Assembly (NCBI RefSeq): GCF_004379255.2
Contig: NC_056033.1
Span: forward strand, 36,854,719 to 36,918,718
Length of the DNA stretch: 64,000 bases
Reading direction: 5' to 3'
From: Salvia splendens
Lineage: Eukaryota > Streptophyta > Magnoliopsida > Lamiales > Lamiaceae
Each line of letters starts with the position of its first letter. The stretch's first letter is position 1. Position numbers and translations under genes: made by a program. Below are positions 21,685-33,480 of the stretch, piece by piece. The notes under the pieces were generated by a model. That model did no database searches. It had not been told where the DNA came from and saw nothing but the letters and a program-made list of their open reading frames with translations.

Positions 21685-22216
21685 TAGGGGTGGCAAATCG
21701 TGCGTGTCGGGTCATTATCGTGTCAACACGATAACGACACGAACACGATAACAACAAACACGAACACGACCCGTTAAGAAAACCTCAAACACGAACACGA
21801 ACACGACACGAAATCCTCAGACACGAACACGACACGAACACGACACGAACCCATTAACGACACGAACCAATTCGGGTCAACACGACACGATAACAACACG
21901 TACACGAGATGACACGATAACGACACGATAACAACACGACCTGATAACGGTTAAACCTATTAAAAATGAAAATAATAAGAATTAATAATATTAAAATATT
22001 ATTTGTTAACGGATAACACGAACACGACACGAACACGTATTGTTAACGGATAACACGAACCCGACACGAACACGACACGAACACGACACGAAATTTTCAT
22101 GTCCTTAACGGGTCGACCCGATAAGGACACGAACCCAATAAGCTCTGACCCAAACCCATTATTTTCGTGCCGGTTCGTGTCGTGTTATCGTGTTGTGTCA
22201 AAAATTGTCAGCCCTA
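21685..22216. mobile_element. hAT-type non-autonomous element
   Basis: A 532-bp insertion bounded by the 8-bp direct repeat CTGTCACG (21677-21684 and 22217-22224). The ends are inverted repeats TAGGGGTGGCAA and TAGGGCTGACAA. The interior is mostly reiterated CACGAACACGACACGA-like motifs and ACACGATAACGACACG, in part palindromic. It has no transposase. The 8-bp duplication is diagnostic of hAT. Confidence 0.92.
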
Positions 22217-22224
22217 CTGTCACG

Positions 22225-22590
22225 TGGCACGAAAAATGCAATATTGTAAACACAAAAATGCAATATACATTTGTAGAAGTAATAGATGAATTTTCGCTGA
22301 TTGCATTTTTAGTAATAGGCAGATTGCATTTTTTATTATCGAGTGTTATTTTAGATATTGACTGTTTAATTTGCATTTTATATATAGACGGATTGCATTT
22401 ATATATAGTTTATTTTGCATTGTAGACAATTTATATTAAAATGTAAAACTTAACAATATAAAATGCAATTTACCTATGACTAGTGTTAGTTTAATTGTAT
22501 TTCATGGCTCAACTTTTAGATGATTTGTGAAACTAACTTGAACCTTAACAAAATATTATATGAAAATAACCTTTTAACTTCCAAAAGAGT
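22225..22590. other. AT-rich spacer with reiterated TTGCATTT motif
   Basis: The motif GATTGCATTT or AATGCAATAT recurs at least seven times between 22235 and 22480 at irregular spacing. No gene is seen. It may be the body of an older element into which the hAT element inserted. Confidence 0.4.
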
Positions 22591-22599
22591 TATAAAAAT

Positions 22600-22985
22600 G
22601 AGTGATGCTAAATGGCCATAATGTGGCCGGCCATAAAAAGTTAATTTAGTCCATTTACATGTAAAAAAAAATTAGAATTACCGATATAAACTTATATGTG
22701 TGTGAATGGACTTGTGAGTTGATACTTATCTTTGAATTCCATTACATAAAACACATTAATATCACGAATTACTGTATACGTTGAGCAACAATCAAGAAAT
22801 GACAGTAGTAATAAGTTGAGCAAAAACTACGAAAGAACAACACTAACATGTTGAGCAACATATAATGAAGATGATATAAAAGTAAAATCAAATAGTATTA
22901 AACCAAAAATTTGAAAAAAAATCAATTTTTTTTTGTTATTTACTTAATTTATGGCTGGCCATAATGTGGCCGCATAGCATTATTC
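22600..22985. mobile_element. Mutator-type MITE
   Basis: A 386-bp insertion flanked by the 9-bp direct repeat TATAAAAAT (22591-22599 and 22986-22994), the length typical of Mutator-like elements. The terminal inverted repeats are about 35 bp: GAGTGATGCTAAATGGCCAT and, inward from the right, GAATAATGCTATGCGGCCAC. GGCCATAA blocks occur at both ends. No coding content. Confidence 0.85.
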
Positions 22986-22994
22986 TATAAAAAT

Positions 22995-23772
22995 AGCTCA
23001 AATTTTAACAATACAAAAGAAATAAAAATAAAATCCAGTTGCTAGCAACAAAGATCGGAAAGTTTGGAGGAAGCTTAAGAGGTCATTATCCATTCCACCA
23101 AATGTCACAATATTGTAGACCTCTTTCATACTAGCATCATCTCCATTTGTTCTACAAAAGGCAATTTTATCTTGTACTCATGTGTTTTATAAAAACAATT
23201 TAAAACATGTTCAAGATATTTTTAAACTTTCAGACCACTTTTACAAATTTTCATAAAGGTTTAAACCATTTTATGGCCTCCTTTATATTTTATAAAGTTT
23301 AGGCCATTTTTACAAAAACTCACGATATCCATCATTGAAAAAGAGTGAAACCATCATAAATCGAAACTCATATATAGCTTGTATTAATGCAATGGAATAT
23401 TTCATGACAGAAACAGAAGATTTGAACCAAAAAAATATCAATACATAATTAAGAAATAAAGGAATAGTTTTGATCTACTAAGAAAATAAATTCGATAATA
23501 TGAGGTTTTCCAAGACATCTTACAAGTCAAAGGAAAAACAACCACTCTCTAGGGTCTGGTATAGGCCTTGCTAATTTTAGCATATATTAGTAAACATGAA
23601 AGATATTTCACTTACTTGATACAATATGCATGATCATCCCCAACAGCTAAACTGTCGATAGGGCTCGATGTCTAAAGAAGTCTGAAGATTCGATCCATCT
23701 CATTTCTTTGCGACTTATGCGACCTCATATGTTCCTTCCATTTCTCGTTTTACTGGTGTAGTAACTTAAATA
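22995..23772. other. Spacer and 3' flank of the PHT4;4 gene
   Basis: No coding signal. The last 100 to 200 bp before 23773 is the likely 3' UTR of the minus-strand transporter gene. Confidence 0.5.
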
Positions 23773-26700
23773 TTACTCCAGGATTTTCTCTCCAGTGGAG
23801 AACAAGTTCCACACTATTGTGCCCACAATGTACAGCACGACGGCCACTTTGAACACGTCATTCCAAGAACCTGTGAGAAGTATCAAAATCGTAAAAATAC
23901 TACTATGAAGGTAAGAAAATAAGCTGGTGAGTATCGAATTTGTAGTACCGTGTTGAAGAATGTATCCGGTTGCAGCAGTCCCAAAGACACCAGCAAGTAC
24001 GCCTGCAGTGTTGGATAATCCAAGCAGTACTCCCTGCAACGGAACAACATGATACTGTTTGAGCACTGGAGAGATGACCGGTTTAATGATTGTAAAACTC
24101 TACATAGTAAGATGAGGAGTACTCACAGCATAACGCGGCCCAATATCTTGGTGATTGGAGTACAGACCAGATTGCGAGAATGCATCTGATCCCTGAGAAA
24201 GAAGAACGTGCATATTCATGCTTCATTCATTTTTTTAAGATCCATGAATGTGTAGAGAAAGTAACCCTAACCTGACTGCAAGCCATGCACAGCACTGCTA
24301 AGGCAGGTGTTTTTACGTTACCAAGTTGGGTCAGAAAAAAAGCAGGGCCCAGGAACCCGATTGATTGCATTATCTGCAATGTGAAGAAGTGAAGAAGAGT
24401 CATTCTCTTACACACCTGTTTGATTTCGAAAGCATGCTTCTGCCCTTTAGTACACTGATGGCATGCTTCTTACCTTTCGAACTGATGTAATTGAGAAGCC
24501 TCTACTGATAAGGTTATCTGCAACCCAACCACCTATATTAGCGAACACAGCCATAGTGAGCCATGGAAGCACACAAAGTAATCCAGATTCCATGAGGTTG
24601 AAATTCAAAACCTGCATATGGTAAACATGGAATTATCAAGTATAACTGCCTATTGAAGTGTATATGTAATGAATATCACATTTATACAATTAAAAAGTGT
24701 ACTTATCTAGCAATGAAGTCATATGCTACACTGGAGACAAACTGCATGAGCTGAATTTCTTTATTTACTAACATAGCATTCAATAGCTAGGAATACCTGG
24801 TTATAGTAAGTCGGCATCCAGGTCAACAGGATAAATGTTCCCCAGTTATGACAGAAATGGGATATAATGAGAGCCCACACAGGAGCCTTAGACAAAATCT
24901 TCTTCCATGGAATACTAGACACTGGTTCTTTGGAAATGTTGCCTCCCACGATCAACTTCTTCTCCTCCAAACTTAGACTTGGATCTTCTTGAGGTGAACT
25001 GTAGGCCTAGAAATTAAGGAGAGTAATTATTAGGAAGAGCAGTAGAAAACGAAATATGCCAGTTAATTATAGCACCAAATATAGTAAAAAATTAAAAAGA
25101 ATAAACATAAGGAGGAAGAGTATCAGTGCTTCTTTCGATGCATCAGTAAAACTGGCCTAATGCAACTATAAGAAGCACGACTTTATTTTTACAAGAATTG
25201 CAACAGAAATAAGCTTGTTTAAAAGAATATTGTAGAATATTATTAAGAGTGGGAGCTGCAAAGAGAGATTTAGTTTTTTTCCAATTGCAAATTGACATTT
25301 TTTTGTTATTTCTTTCCACTCTTTTTTCCCAGGTTAAGGAAACAACAACCGGGCTCACAGAAATCATTGAAGCAAAAACTAAAGCCTTACTTTGCTCAAC
25401 CAAAGTGCAAACCAGATACTTCCAAGGGAACCAAAAGAGTAGAAAACAGATGGCCAACCGAACTTGTGTATCAATGCAGGAGACGCTGCCAAACCAGCAA
25501 CTGAACCAAGATACATGCCACTGTACACTAGTGCAAGGGATCTGCTTCTTTCGGAAACAGGAATCCATCTTGATAGCAAATTATTCATGGCAGGCATAGC
25601 CACACCCTGATTAACAAAAAAAACATATTTTGGACATCATATCATGCTCCACCCATAAAATTCGTCACTTTGCACAGTAGTGATGTGATTATAGCAAGCA
25701 GGCAACGATTTGGAAAAAATTTAGATAATATCTGCCACCCGAACATGTCATACAATGGTTGATTTCATCCTTATGACCTTATCCATCCTATGTACAACTA
25801 GAACTAAATTGGTATCTATTAGAAATGGGCCACTCACCCCTTAAAAGGCCTTATAAGGGGGAGGGTTATACACACTTATATAGATTAGATGGGATCTTCA
25901 CCAAGTCGACGTGGGACAGAATTTAGAGAATTAGCCAATGTGAATTCAGCAATTTTTGGAACTATGAGAATTGTAATACCATTACGATAAAGTTCTTTCT
26001 AAACTGCAAATCATTTTGACCATTTTGCAACATCTTTAATGTGTTTACGGTGACATCAATGTCTCATTGCATCAAATTAAGTAATTAAAGTGCAGTCTGT
26101 CAGTAAAGAAAGAGCAGGAACTAGAACCAAAATTATGACAAATTTAACATAAATACACTAGTTGCAGTCAACAGGTGATAAATTGTACGTAATTGCTAAG
26201 ACTTCACATTAGTATACACATTCCCAATTTTAAAGTGATGCTAAAACCAAAATATATGCAGAACAATATCTGAAAGTAAAATAATAGATATGATCTTTCG
26301 TATGCAGGAATACTTTAAATATAGGTATGTCTGTGTGTCCCAACGCATAACGCACAAGCAGCTAACCTCACCAACTCCCATAAAAGCCCGCGTTACAAGT
26401 AAGCAAGGGAGTCCAATTCTGGCAGCAATTGGGGTGAACATTGTTGCAATAGACCACCAAACAACTCCAAAACCGAGTACTAGCTTCCCACCAATTTTAT
26501 CAGCCCAAATGCCACCAATGATCTAGTCAAAGAACATGTGAAGAAGCTTATGTAAAGAAGAGAACATAGCTGCTGCAGGATTGTCTCAAATGATGTCAGA
26601 GATCAGCTCAAATCTTATTTATGCTGAGGATAAAACATGCTGAGAAACCAAAGTTTCAGTTTATTCTTATCATTATTTTTTGAAGAAACCAAAAATGGTC

Positions 26701-28476
26701 AGAATAAGAAACAGCATGATATGCTCAAGAGTTAAAATGGCATATTCTCTATTTGATATTACTCCTTAAGATATCTAGACAGTAAATCTTAAGTTTGCAG
26801 AAATGCAAATATGCATCTGACCATTAGTAAATTTTGCTTCACTATTGCCTACAGCCAAAACATACCAAAGCCAAGAACTTCAGATTAAGCATATCCTACT
26901 TGAGGGAATAGCTTTGCTTTGTATATATATTGAAGCATACGCCTTTTAAACAGGCGAAACAAGTAATTAACAAAATACCTGAGTGAGCAGATAACCCCAG
27001 AAAAAAGAAGACTGAATTAGGCCAACTGTAGCACTGTTCCAATTAAATTCCTTCGACATAGGGAGTATTGCTATGCTCATATTCACCTGAAACAAACAAA
27101 CTAAAATGTCAGAGTAATCACTAAAATCTGTCTTATCTGGCTAGTATGAAAACTTACAAACTTAATCAATAACCACCTACTACTAATGTAAATTTGAACG
27201 AGAGAAAAATGCACACATAGTGGAGATAATCGGTGTAATATTGAGAAAAACAAATAGAAGAGATAACGATGAGCTTTACACGGTCCATATTGCACAACAG
27301 AAATGCAGCAAAGCAGAGGAGCACCATCACCCAACGCTTAGGGAACTGGCTCCCCCATGTTTTTGCTGGCTCAGCTCCTTCCGGTAAAGCAGCTTCACTT
27401 TCCCCCTCAGGTGATACTGGGGTCTCAAACTCAGTGCTTGTAAAGTCATGCTCTTCGGATTTGAATTCGGCCCGGGTCCTCATCACTGTTGTATGTTTTG
27501 ATGGAGGCTTCTGGCCATAGTTAAAGCCGAGCTTATCCAACTTCCTTGTTTGAATCCAACCAGCATCAGAGTAAGCTGTTGAAAGACATGATTCATATGC
27601 TCCCCTGCTTTTTACCCTTTTGTTCATGGACGTAAGCTTATTGCTTGTCTGATGGGACATTATGAGAACAGGATCCAAGTTAAGATGAGACATCGCCTTT
27701 GATCTTGGGATTTCTCTGTTTGGGTTATCTCTAGCAGGAATGGATGAGTGATACACGTAGCCAAATGAAAAGCTTGCCGTCGGATGATGGTGCTTGCTGC
27801 AGGACATTTTCTTATGCACATACTGCACCGCAGTGAGACTTGAGTCCTGACATCTTTGACGATCTGGTAGTGTTTCTCGATGATAAACTCGTCCTGTTGA
27901 AAACCAAAGGCAGGCATGCAAACATTACAATTTATGACGACTATCAAATGTTCAATATTACAACTGTACAGTTGAAACTGGTCCATATAGTTTGTATGGA
28001 ATGGAAATTTAGCCCTAATGGGTGGCGATACGCCTCAAGACAAAGTAGTGAACTCGAGCTTGGGCTTTAGAGAATGCCATTAGCCCTAGTTCATTTCAAA
28101 TCCTTTAGTCCAACCCATCATCATACAGCTGAAACACTATATCAACTAATGCTTTGCAACTTAATACACTAATGCTCACACAAGAAACTAACTAAATGCC
28201 AGTTAAATCCTGTCGCCATTTCCACACTTGAGTTCACAAAAGAACAATACAGACAGATTATAACCTCAAGCCTCTAGTTGGAAATCACGACGATGAATTA
28301 CAGTCACACATTTTGCAATACTATTTCCGAAAAGATAAGCTCTCAACTACAGTATCCATTATACAGAACAACAAATTATTGAAAACAGTAATGTCAATTT
28401 AGTAAATACGTATATAATTACCAGAACCGACGAAATAGCCGAAATTCCGGTGCGAAACCACGGTGCTGATTGCCAT
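23773..28476 (-). CDS. PHT4;4: Chloroplast anion/ascorbate transporter, PHT4;4 type (MFS)
   Basis: A major-facilitator carrier of the plastid envelope; the Arabidopsis relative PHT4;4 (ANTR2) moves ascorbate and phosphate into chloroplasts. Eleven minus-strand exons join cleanly (55, 614, 108, 156, 216, 210, 138, 102, 66, 85 and 98 nt): 28422-28476, 27280-27893, 26979-27086, 26367-26522, 25391-25606, 24797-25006, 24474-24611, 24272-24373, 24127-24192, 23949-24033 and 23773-23870. The total is 1,848 nt, 615 residues. The first 200 or so residues are a Ser/Arg-rich, Lys-rich transit-peptide-like region starting MAISTVVSHRNFGYFVG. The MFS core follows from FPKRWVMVLLCFAAF, with CNMDRVNMSIAILPM, the loop WADKIGGK and the C-terminal WNDVFKVAVVLYIVG. 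All borders are GT/AG and no lesion is seen. Confidence 0.95.
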
Positions 28477-28776
28477 TGCCACCGGAAAATTATGTTCGGG
28501 CACTAAGAGTTGTCTATTTATGCTGTCATGCCGCAGCTATAGATAATTCCTATAAAAATATCAAACTCGAGATTTTCTCTAACTAGAATGTGAATCTCTC
28601 TCTCTGTGTCTAAAAGTGGATTACACATGGAGCATTTGTTCTTCATTCAGAACATTCAGCTCAAATTTTAATTTTTAGTTAGCTGAAAAGTAGATACAAG
28701 AGGGCCGGAGGGCTACACGTATTCATTTTGCAATAAACCCTTTTACTTTATTGATTTGCTCAAATTGGGAAACTAA
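28477..28776 (-). promoter_or_regulatory. Upstream region of PHT4;4
   Basis: Contains a CT-repeat (about 28595-28606) and AT-rich stretches. The distal edge is the Harbinger insertion at 28777. No specific site can be named. Confidence 0.35.
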
Positions 28777-30503
28777 GAGCATCTCCAGTGGCGGACGTCC
28801 GGTCGGACATCCGGTCGGACGTCGCGACGGGCGACCGGGACGCCCGCCATTGTGGCGTTTGGGGTCGGATACGGACGTCCCGTGAGGACGTCGGGTGTCC
28901 TCGGACGTCCCTGCGACGGGCGGGCGGACGTCCGCCACTGTGGCAAGGGTCGGACGTCCCGCTCGGACGTCCGAAATTTTTTTATTTTTTTTAAACCCTA
29001 TATATACGGCTCGTTGAACTTCATTTCATTTGCACCACTTGTTGTTAACAAATTTCTCTCTTCTTTTACTACAAATTTCATTTCTACTTTTAATGGAGAA
29101 CGATAGGAACTCCCCGGCCACGAGCGAGTCGCAGACTCCGGCGTTTCCCATCGACCTGGAGGGAAACGCCAGCGGAAATGCGACAACAGTACCGGGAATG
29201 GGACAGATGGGTGGGATAGGTGGGATGATGTCCCCTTATATGTACAATTGGATGGGACAGATGGGCGGTATGGGTGGAATGATGCCCAGGGCAGCCGGGA
29301 TGGGGGGCATGACCCCAAATATGATGATGCTGGGGATGGGGATGGGGGGGCATGACCCCAAATATGATGGGACAGATGGGTGGGATGATGCCGGGGATGA
29401 TGCCGGGGATGATGGCGGGGATGATGCCGGGGATGATGCATGTGGGAGGGGGTGGCAGGGGCCCTGAACCACTAGCGGACGATGTCTATCGGCCGGTTGT
29501 GGATATGCAGTCTACTGATACCCCTTCCACTTATGTTCCGGATACTCAGTTCACCGGCATAGACACTTTCTCTTTTGAGGAGTTGGGGATATCTCCAGTC
29601 AGGCAGACGCCCGATGATATGAGCGGGGGCAGGGGGAAGGGACGTGGCAAGGGCAAGGGGAAAGCCCCAGGGTCTTGTGGGGGAGTCGAATCGGGCTGGG
29701 CGAAGCGGACGAAGATCAACGCTTCCGGTGAATACAGCAGCAGTGCTGGTTCGCACGAGCTCCCGGAAGCCGATGAAGTGTCCCCGCTACCGCAATCAGA
29801 CTCTCGTCGTCGTCGTCGCCCGGTTGGGCAAAAAGCTGCGCAACGGAGGGCTAGGGGAACCAGCAGCGGTAGCGGGTCGTTCGAGGTTGAATCGGAGGCC
29901 CCTGCTCCCCAAGAAGATATCGACCGCCTCGCCCGCGCGCAGTTAACGACAAGCTTGGTCCGGACCATGCATAGGTGGCATAGCACGACCGATCCGCTGT
30001 ACAAGAGGATGCTGAAGGATGTCATCGATGGATGTCGGCGCGATTTGGGGATGCCCCCCATTGGAGATGATGGCGCCGAGCTTAGCGGAGGGGACGACGG
30101 GGGCGGCACGGGCGACGGTGACGGCACGGGTGACGGGGGCGGCACGGGCGACGAGGACAGCGCGGAGTGAGCCGGGCCCATTGGATTATGTATTTTTCTT
30201 TTTTTGAATGACTATGTATTTTGCTTTTTTTTCTAACTATGTTTTTTTTATGTTTTATGAATATGTATTTTTGCCCGTATTTTGCTTTCCCGTATTCCGT
30301 GTCAAAATTATATTTCCGTTTTTACGTAATTAAATTATTGTGATTTTTTTTATTGCGGGATGTCCTAGTGGGAAGGGCGGACATAGGAGTGGATGTCCTA
30401 GTGACGTGGCAGTGGGATGGGAAGTCCTAGTGACGTGGCAGGAGGTGTTTTTGGGATGTCCTAGTGGATGTCCTAATGGGATGTCCGCCCACTGGAGATG
30501 CTC
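28777..30503 (+). mobile_element. PIF/Harbinger element carrying only a truncated ORF1
   Basis: A 1,727-bp insertion. Its ends are the inverted repeats GAGCATCTCCAGTGGCGGAC and, inward from the right, GAGCATCTCCAGTGGGCGGA. The target TAA lies on both sides (28774-28776 and 30504-30506). The subterminal regions are built from repeated GGACGTCCG-like words. It has no transposase, only a GC-rich frame related to the C-terminal half of Harbinger ORF1. Confidence 0.92.
29093..30170 (+). pseudogene. Harbinger ORF1 relative, Myb-like domain deleted, frameshifted
   Basis: The frame starts at ATG 29093 (MENDRNSPATSESQ) and runs into a Met/Gly-rich stretch (MGQMGGIGGMM, MPGMMPGMM). A run of seven G at 29344-29350, against six G in the otherwise identical repeat at 29302-29307, throws the frame. 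The downstream frame continues from about 29352 to the stop at 30168-30170. After the Met-rich part come a basic stretch, a KRTKINASGEYSSSAGS segment, RRRRRPVGQKAAQRRARG and TTDPLYKRMLKDVIDG, ending in Gly/Asp repeats. The last three match the C-terminal half of the ORF1 at 61148-62426. The FW-containing Myb/SANT-like part present there is absent here. Confidence 0.75.
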
Positions 30504-30506
30504 TAA

Positions 30507-30929
30507 TGCGACCCTCCGACGTGGCTAACCCAAAGAAATCCACGTCATACTCACTCTTCTGTAGTAAGTTTTTCTCAGAAATATTTTATCTTTAAACTTT
30601 ACTCCCCTATTATAAAATATCACAATCTCTATTCTATAGCTCCTATTGTTGCTTGTATAGTTGTATCTTTCGAACTTTGATCTAAAACTCACATTTTTAT
30701 TGATCCAATTTCATTCGTAATGTGATTGATAAGTCGTGTAGAGTAAAATGGCAGCCAAAAAAACCAGGTGATGAACCGTTTGATAAATCGGAAGGAAATT
30801 AAAGCGCACATTTTTATTGAAAATTAACTCCAATTTCATTCATAATGTGATGGCCATTAATCCATACAAAGCAAAATCTAATTCTATAAGCAAAGATAAA
30901 GATAAAAGAAATTGGAGAAGATGAACATG
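30507..30929. other. Spacer and 3' flank of the SKP1-like gene
   Basis: AT-rich with no coding signal. Confidence 0.5.
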
Positions 30930-31704
30930 TTAGTCGAGCTTAAAGTTGGAGATGAAGAGATTGTGAAGTTGATCCATGCTGCCAACTCCCTTCTTCTTCG
31001 TCATGTCAGCTACACTCACCATTATTAGGCTGAAGAGATCCCTCACTCCCAGAAAGTGTGAAGCCTAAACCAAATTTATAAATCGATTAGCAAACGCAAG
31101 CAACGGTAATGAACTAAAATCAAAATAAGTTGAAAAGGGGTAACATTAATCGTAATGAGACGGTGAAATTTCCAGAAACAAGTTATGATTGGATTGAATT
31201 CAACACCATAATCATACAAATTTTGCTCCGGCACCAATGTTTTATCGATTGTTGGACTTATTTCAAAAATTTCAACTATACACGCAAGTATTTTGAGAAA
31301 TAATGTCATTTAATTCTCAAACCCATCGCATATAAGTTAGGTCACAAACTCTGCATATCGAATCTGATCGAATGAATAAATCAACGGAATTTACGAAGAC
31401 GGGAGAGAAAACGAACCACGAGGAGATCGAGTAGGGTTTTCTCGTCGACATTGACGAATTGCCTATCCCAGGCACTGATTTCCTCATCACGCAAACGATT
31501 AAGCTTGTGATCGATGTGTTTTCTGCAGTAATCGATTATTTTGGCGAGAACGTCGCCGGTAATCTGAGAAATCGGATTAACGGCGTCACCGGCAGCCGGA
31601 AGAAAGGAGTTGATGGCTCGGAACTCCGCGATTACCGTATCCTCCACCGGGAAAATATGACCGTCCGAACTCATCAGTGAAGTCACTTTCTCTCTGTTCT
31701 CCAT
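30930..31704 (-). CDS. Divergent SKP1-like protein, short
   Basis: SKP1 links F-box proteins to cullin-1 in SCF ubiquitin ligases. Two minus-strand exons (31417-31704 and 30930-31064) join in phase 0 to 423 nt, 140 residues, against about 160 for typical ASK proteins. The BTB/POZ part is clear: VTSLMSSDGHIFPVEDTV, then DVLAKIIDYCRKHID and ISAWDRQFVNVDEKTLLDLL. Exon 2 continues ASHFLGVRDLFSLIMVSVAD, like the family's LAANYLNIK.LLDLTC.TVADMI. The usual C-terminal GKTPEEIR...EEEEVRRENQWAFE block, which grips the F-box, is replaced by a short unrelated tail. It may therefore bind cullin but not F-box proteins, or may be decaying. The splice model is inferred from GT/AG borders. Confidence 0.8.
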
Positions 31705-33019
31705 TTTCCCTCCCCTCTCTCTCTCTCAAACAAAGAGGATGCAGAAATTCAATGTAGCAAATTTATAGAGATGGAAATATATCAATTTGAAGTTTAATTC
31801 CTTCCTTTTATTGTCTTGTAGTCATAGATATGTATGAATATTATATACTTTAAGATTCTCTATGTTGGAAGATATTTAGGTATTACTCCTAATATTTCCA
31901 TATTTACTTCAAGATTCTCTGTTTTGGCAGTTGGAATAATATTTTTATTTTCTCCTTAGTCCTTAGATATATAAAACAGTTATCTTCTGTATTTTGGCAG
32001 TATAGTGTTTGCAATGACCTTAATGATTTCATTATCTGTTAAATAAAATTCGCTTGGAAAGTATTGCATAACACATCCGAGGCAATATGAACGTCCAAGC
32101 AATTTCGGCGGCCACGAAAGAACGCTTAAATAAATCTTAGTAATATTTACATCACAACTCCGGTCCATCGAAATAATGCTTAAATCTTTTACTAATACTA
32201 CTATCTATCAAAACGATTGCTAGTGTAAATCCAAGCTATTTATGTCATGGATAGCTAATTAGATTAGGCGAGGTATAACCAAACCCACTCTATAGATAGC
32301 AAAAAGAGAATCAGATTACATGACTTAGCACTACATATAATTTTCGAAATTTCTATAGTGGTATCTTTAAAATGTTGGTCTTTCTCTCTTTGTAAAATTT
32401 TCCGTTTTCGACTAAGGATAGTTAGGCCGTTCTATTTTGGCAAAAATTATGTTCTCTCTTTTATTTTACTCTTTTTTCTCTCTCTTTCTTTATTATCTTT
32501 TCTATTTTATTCTCTCTTCACTTAAACTCTAAACACTCATTTCTTAATCGTCCTGGTAAAAAGAAATGTCTCACTCAAGGTGGGATGGAGGGAGTACTAT
32601 TTATTTGAGTTTGTGTGAAGTACAGGGACAAAGCCAGGAATTCTATATAAATGGGGCAAAAATACATATTAAAATATTTTAAGAATTAGAGAAGAGGCAT
32701 ATATAGAGGATATTTTAAAAAATTTAAAAAATAATAATCAAAATAGTATAATTGCCCCTCGTGATGCTCATATGGATCGGTCCAGTGAAATATAGTACTA
32801 CTATCAGTCTTCTGTTTTTGAATTTGAGTAGAAACTCTGATTCCAGTGCAAGTCAGAATGTCAGATATACTTACAAGGGGATTGATCGAGTGGTGGTAGT
32901 CTAGGCAATTATTTATGGAGAAACAACATTTCATAACCAAAAGGATCAAAATAATACTCCTAGTTATGAACTTTGGATGGTACACAAAAACAATATAGGT
33001 TAAAATACAAATTGTTGGA
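31705..33019. other. Upstream of the SKP1-like gene; degenerate repeats
   Basis: A CT repeat lies just upstream of the ATG. Around 32560-32600 a Stowaway-like end (GGATGGAGGGAGTA) is seen without a clear partner. Around 32625-32670 lies a word (GACAAAGCCAGGAATT...GGGGC) common at the ends of plant transposon remnants. No gene is supportable. Confidence 0.4.
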
Positions 33020-33225
33020 GAAGATCACGCCAAATCACGGAAGATATGCAAGATAATATCTTAGAGCATCCACAATGGCGGATGTCCCGGCGGACGTCGG
33101 ACCGGCGTGCCGGACGTCCCGCGAAGATCACCCCAAATCACGGAAGATATGCAAGATAATATCTTAGAGCATCCACAATGGAGGATGTCCCGGCGGACGT
33201 CGGACCGGCGTGCCGGACGTCCGCG
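33020..33225. repeat. 103-bp tandem duplication across a MITE edge
   Basis: The block beginning GAAGATCACGCCAAATCACG at 33020 is repeated from 33123 with two or three changes. Each copy holds about 44 bp of flanking DNA, the target TTA and the first 60 bp or so of a Harbinger MITE. Confidence 0.92.
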
Positions 33226-33477
33226 CGGGACGTCCGCCATTAGGCAGCATGCATACGAATACGGACGTCCGCTGCGGACACCGGAGTTCTGCGGCTTTCC
33301 GGGACGTCCCGATTTTTTATTGTTTTTTTGGATAACCTTGGGGATGTCTGCCATTGTGTAGTGGGATGTCCTTATGACGTGGCAGTGCAGTGCGATGTCT
33401 TTATGGCGTGGCAGGAGGTGTTTTTTGGAAAGTCTGTCGGGATGTCCGCCGGGACATCCGTCCCATTGTGGATGCCC
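33064..33477 (+). mobile_element. Harbinger MITE, left end duplicated
   Basis: The ends are GAGCATCCACAATGGCGGAT and, inward from the right, GGGCATCCACAATGGGACGG. TTA is present before the left end (33061-33063, and again at 33164-33166 in the duplicate) and after the right end (33478-33480). The minimal element is 33167-33477. A close relative lies in the opposite orientation at 63279-63626; both share an interior with GCATGCATACG and GCGGACACCGGAGTTC. No coding content. Confidence 0.88.
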
Positions 33478-33480
33478 TTA

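Noticed and set aside
21854..22425. Frames inside and next to the hAT element at 21.7 kb
   Set aside because: Low-complexity translations of CACGA repeats.
25840..25930. Structured RNA-like stretch in PHT4;4 intron 4
   Set aside because: CCCCTTAAAAGG...GGGGGAGGG can pair locally, but this resembles a common plant dispersed repeat and fits no known RNA family.
29546..30181. A 211-codon Ser/Pro-rich frame antisense to the ORF1 relative
   Set aside because: Mirror of the Gly/Asp and Arg-rich sense frame; no family resemblance.
31980..32168. A 62-codon minus-strand frame (MDRSCDVNITKIYL...)
   Set aside because: Readable but isolated, without splice context or family match.
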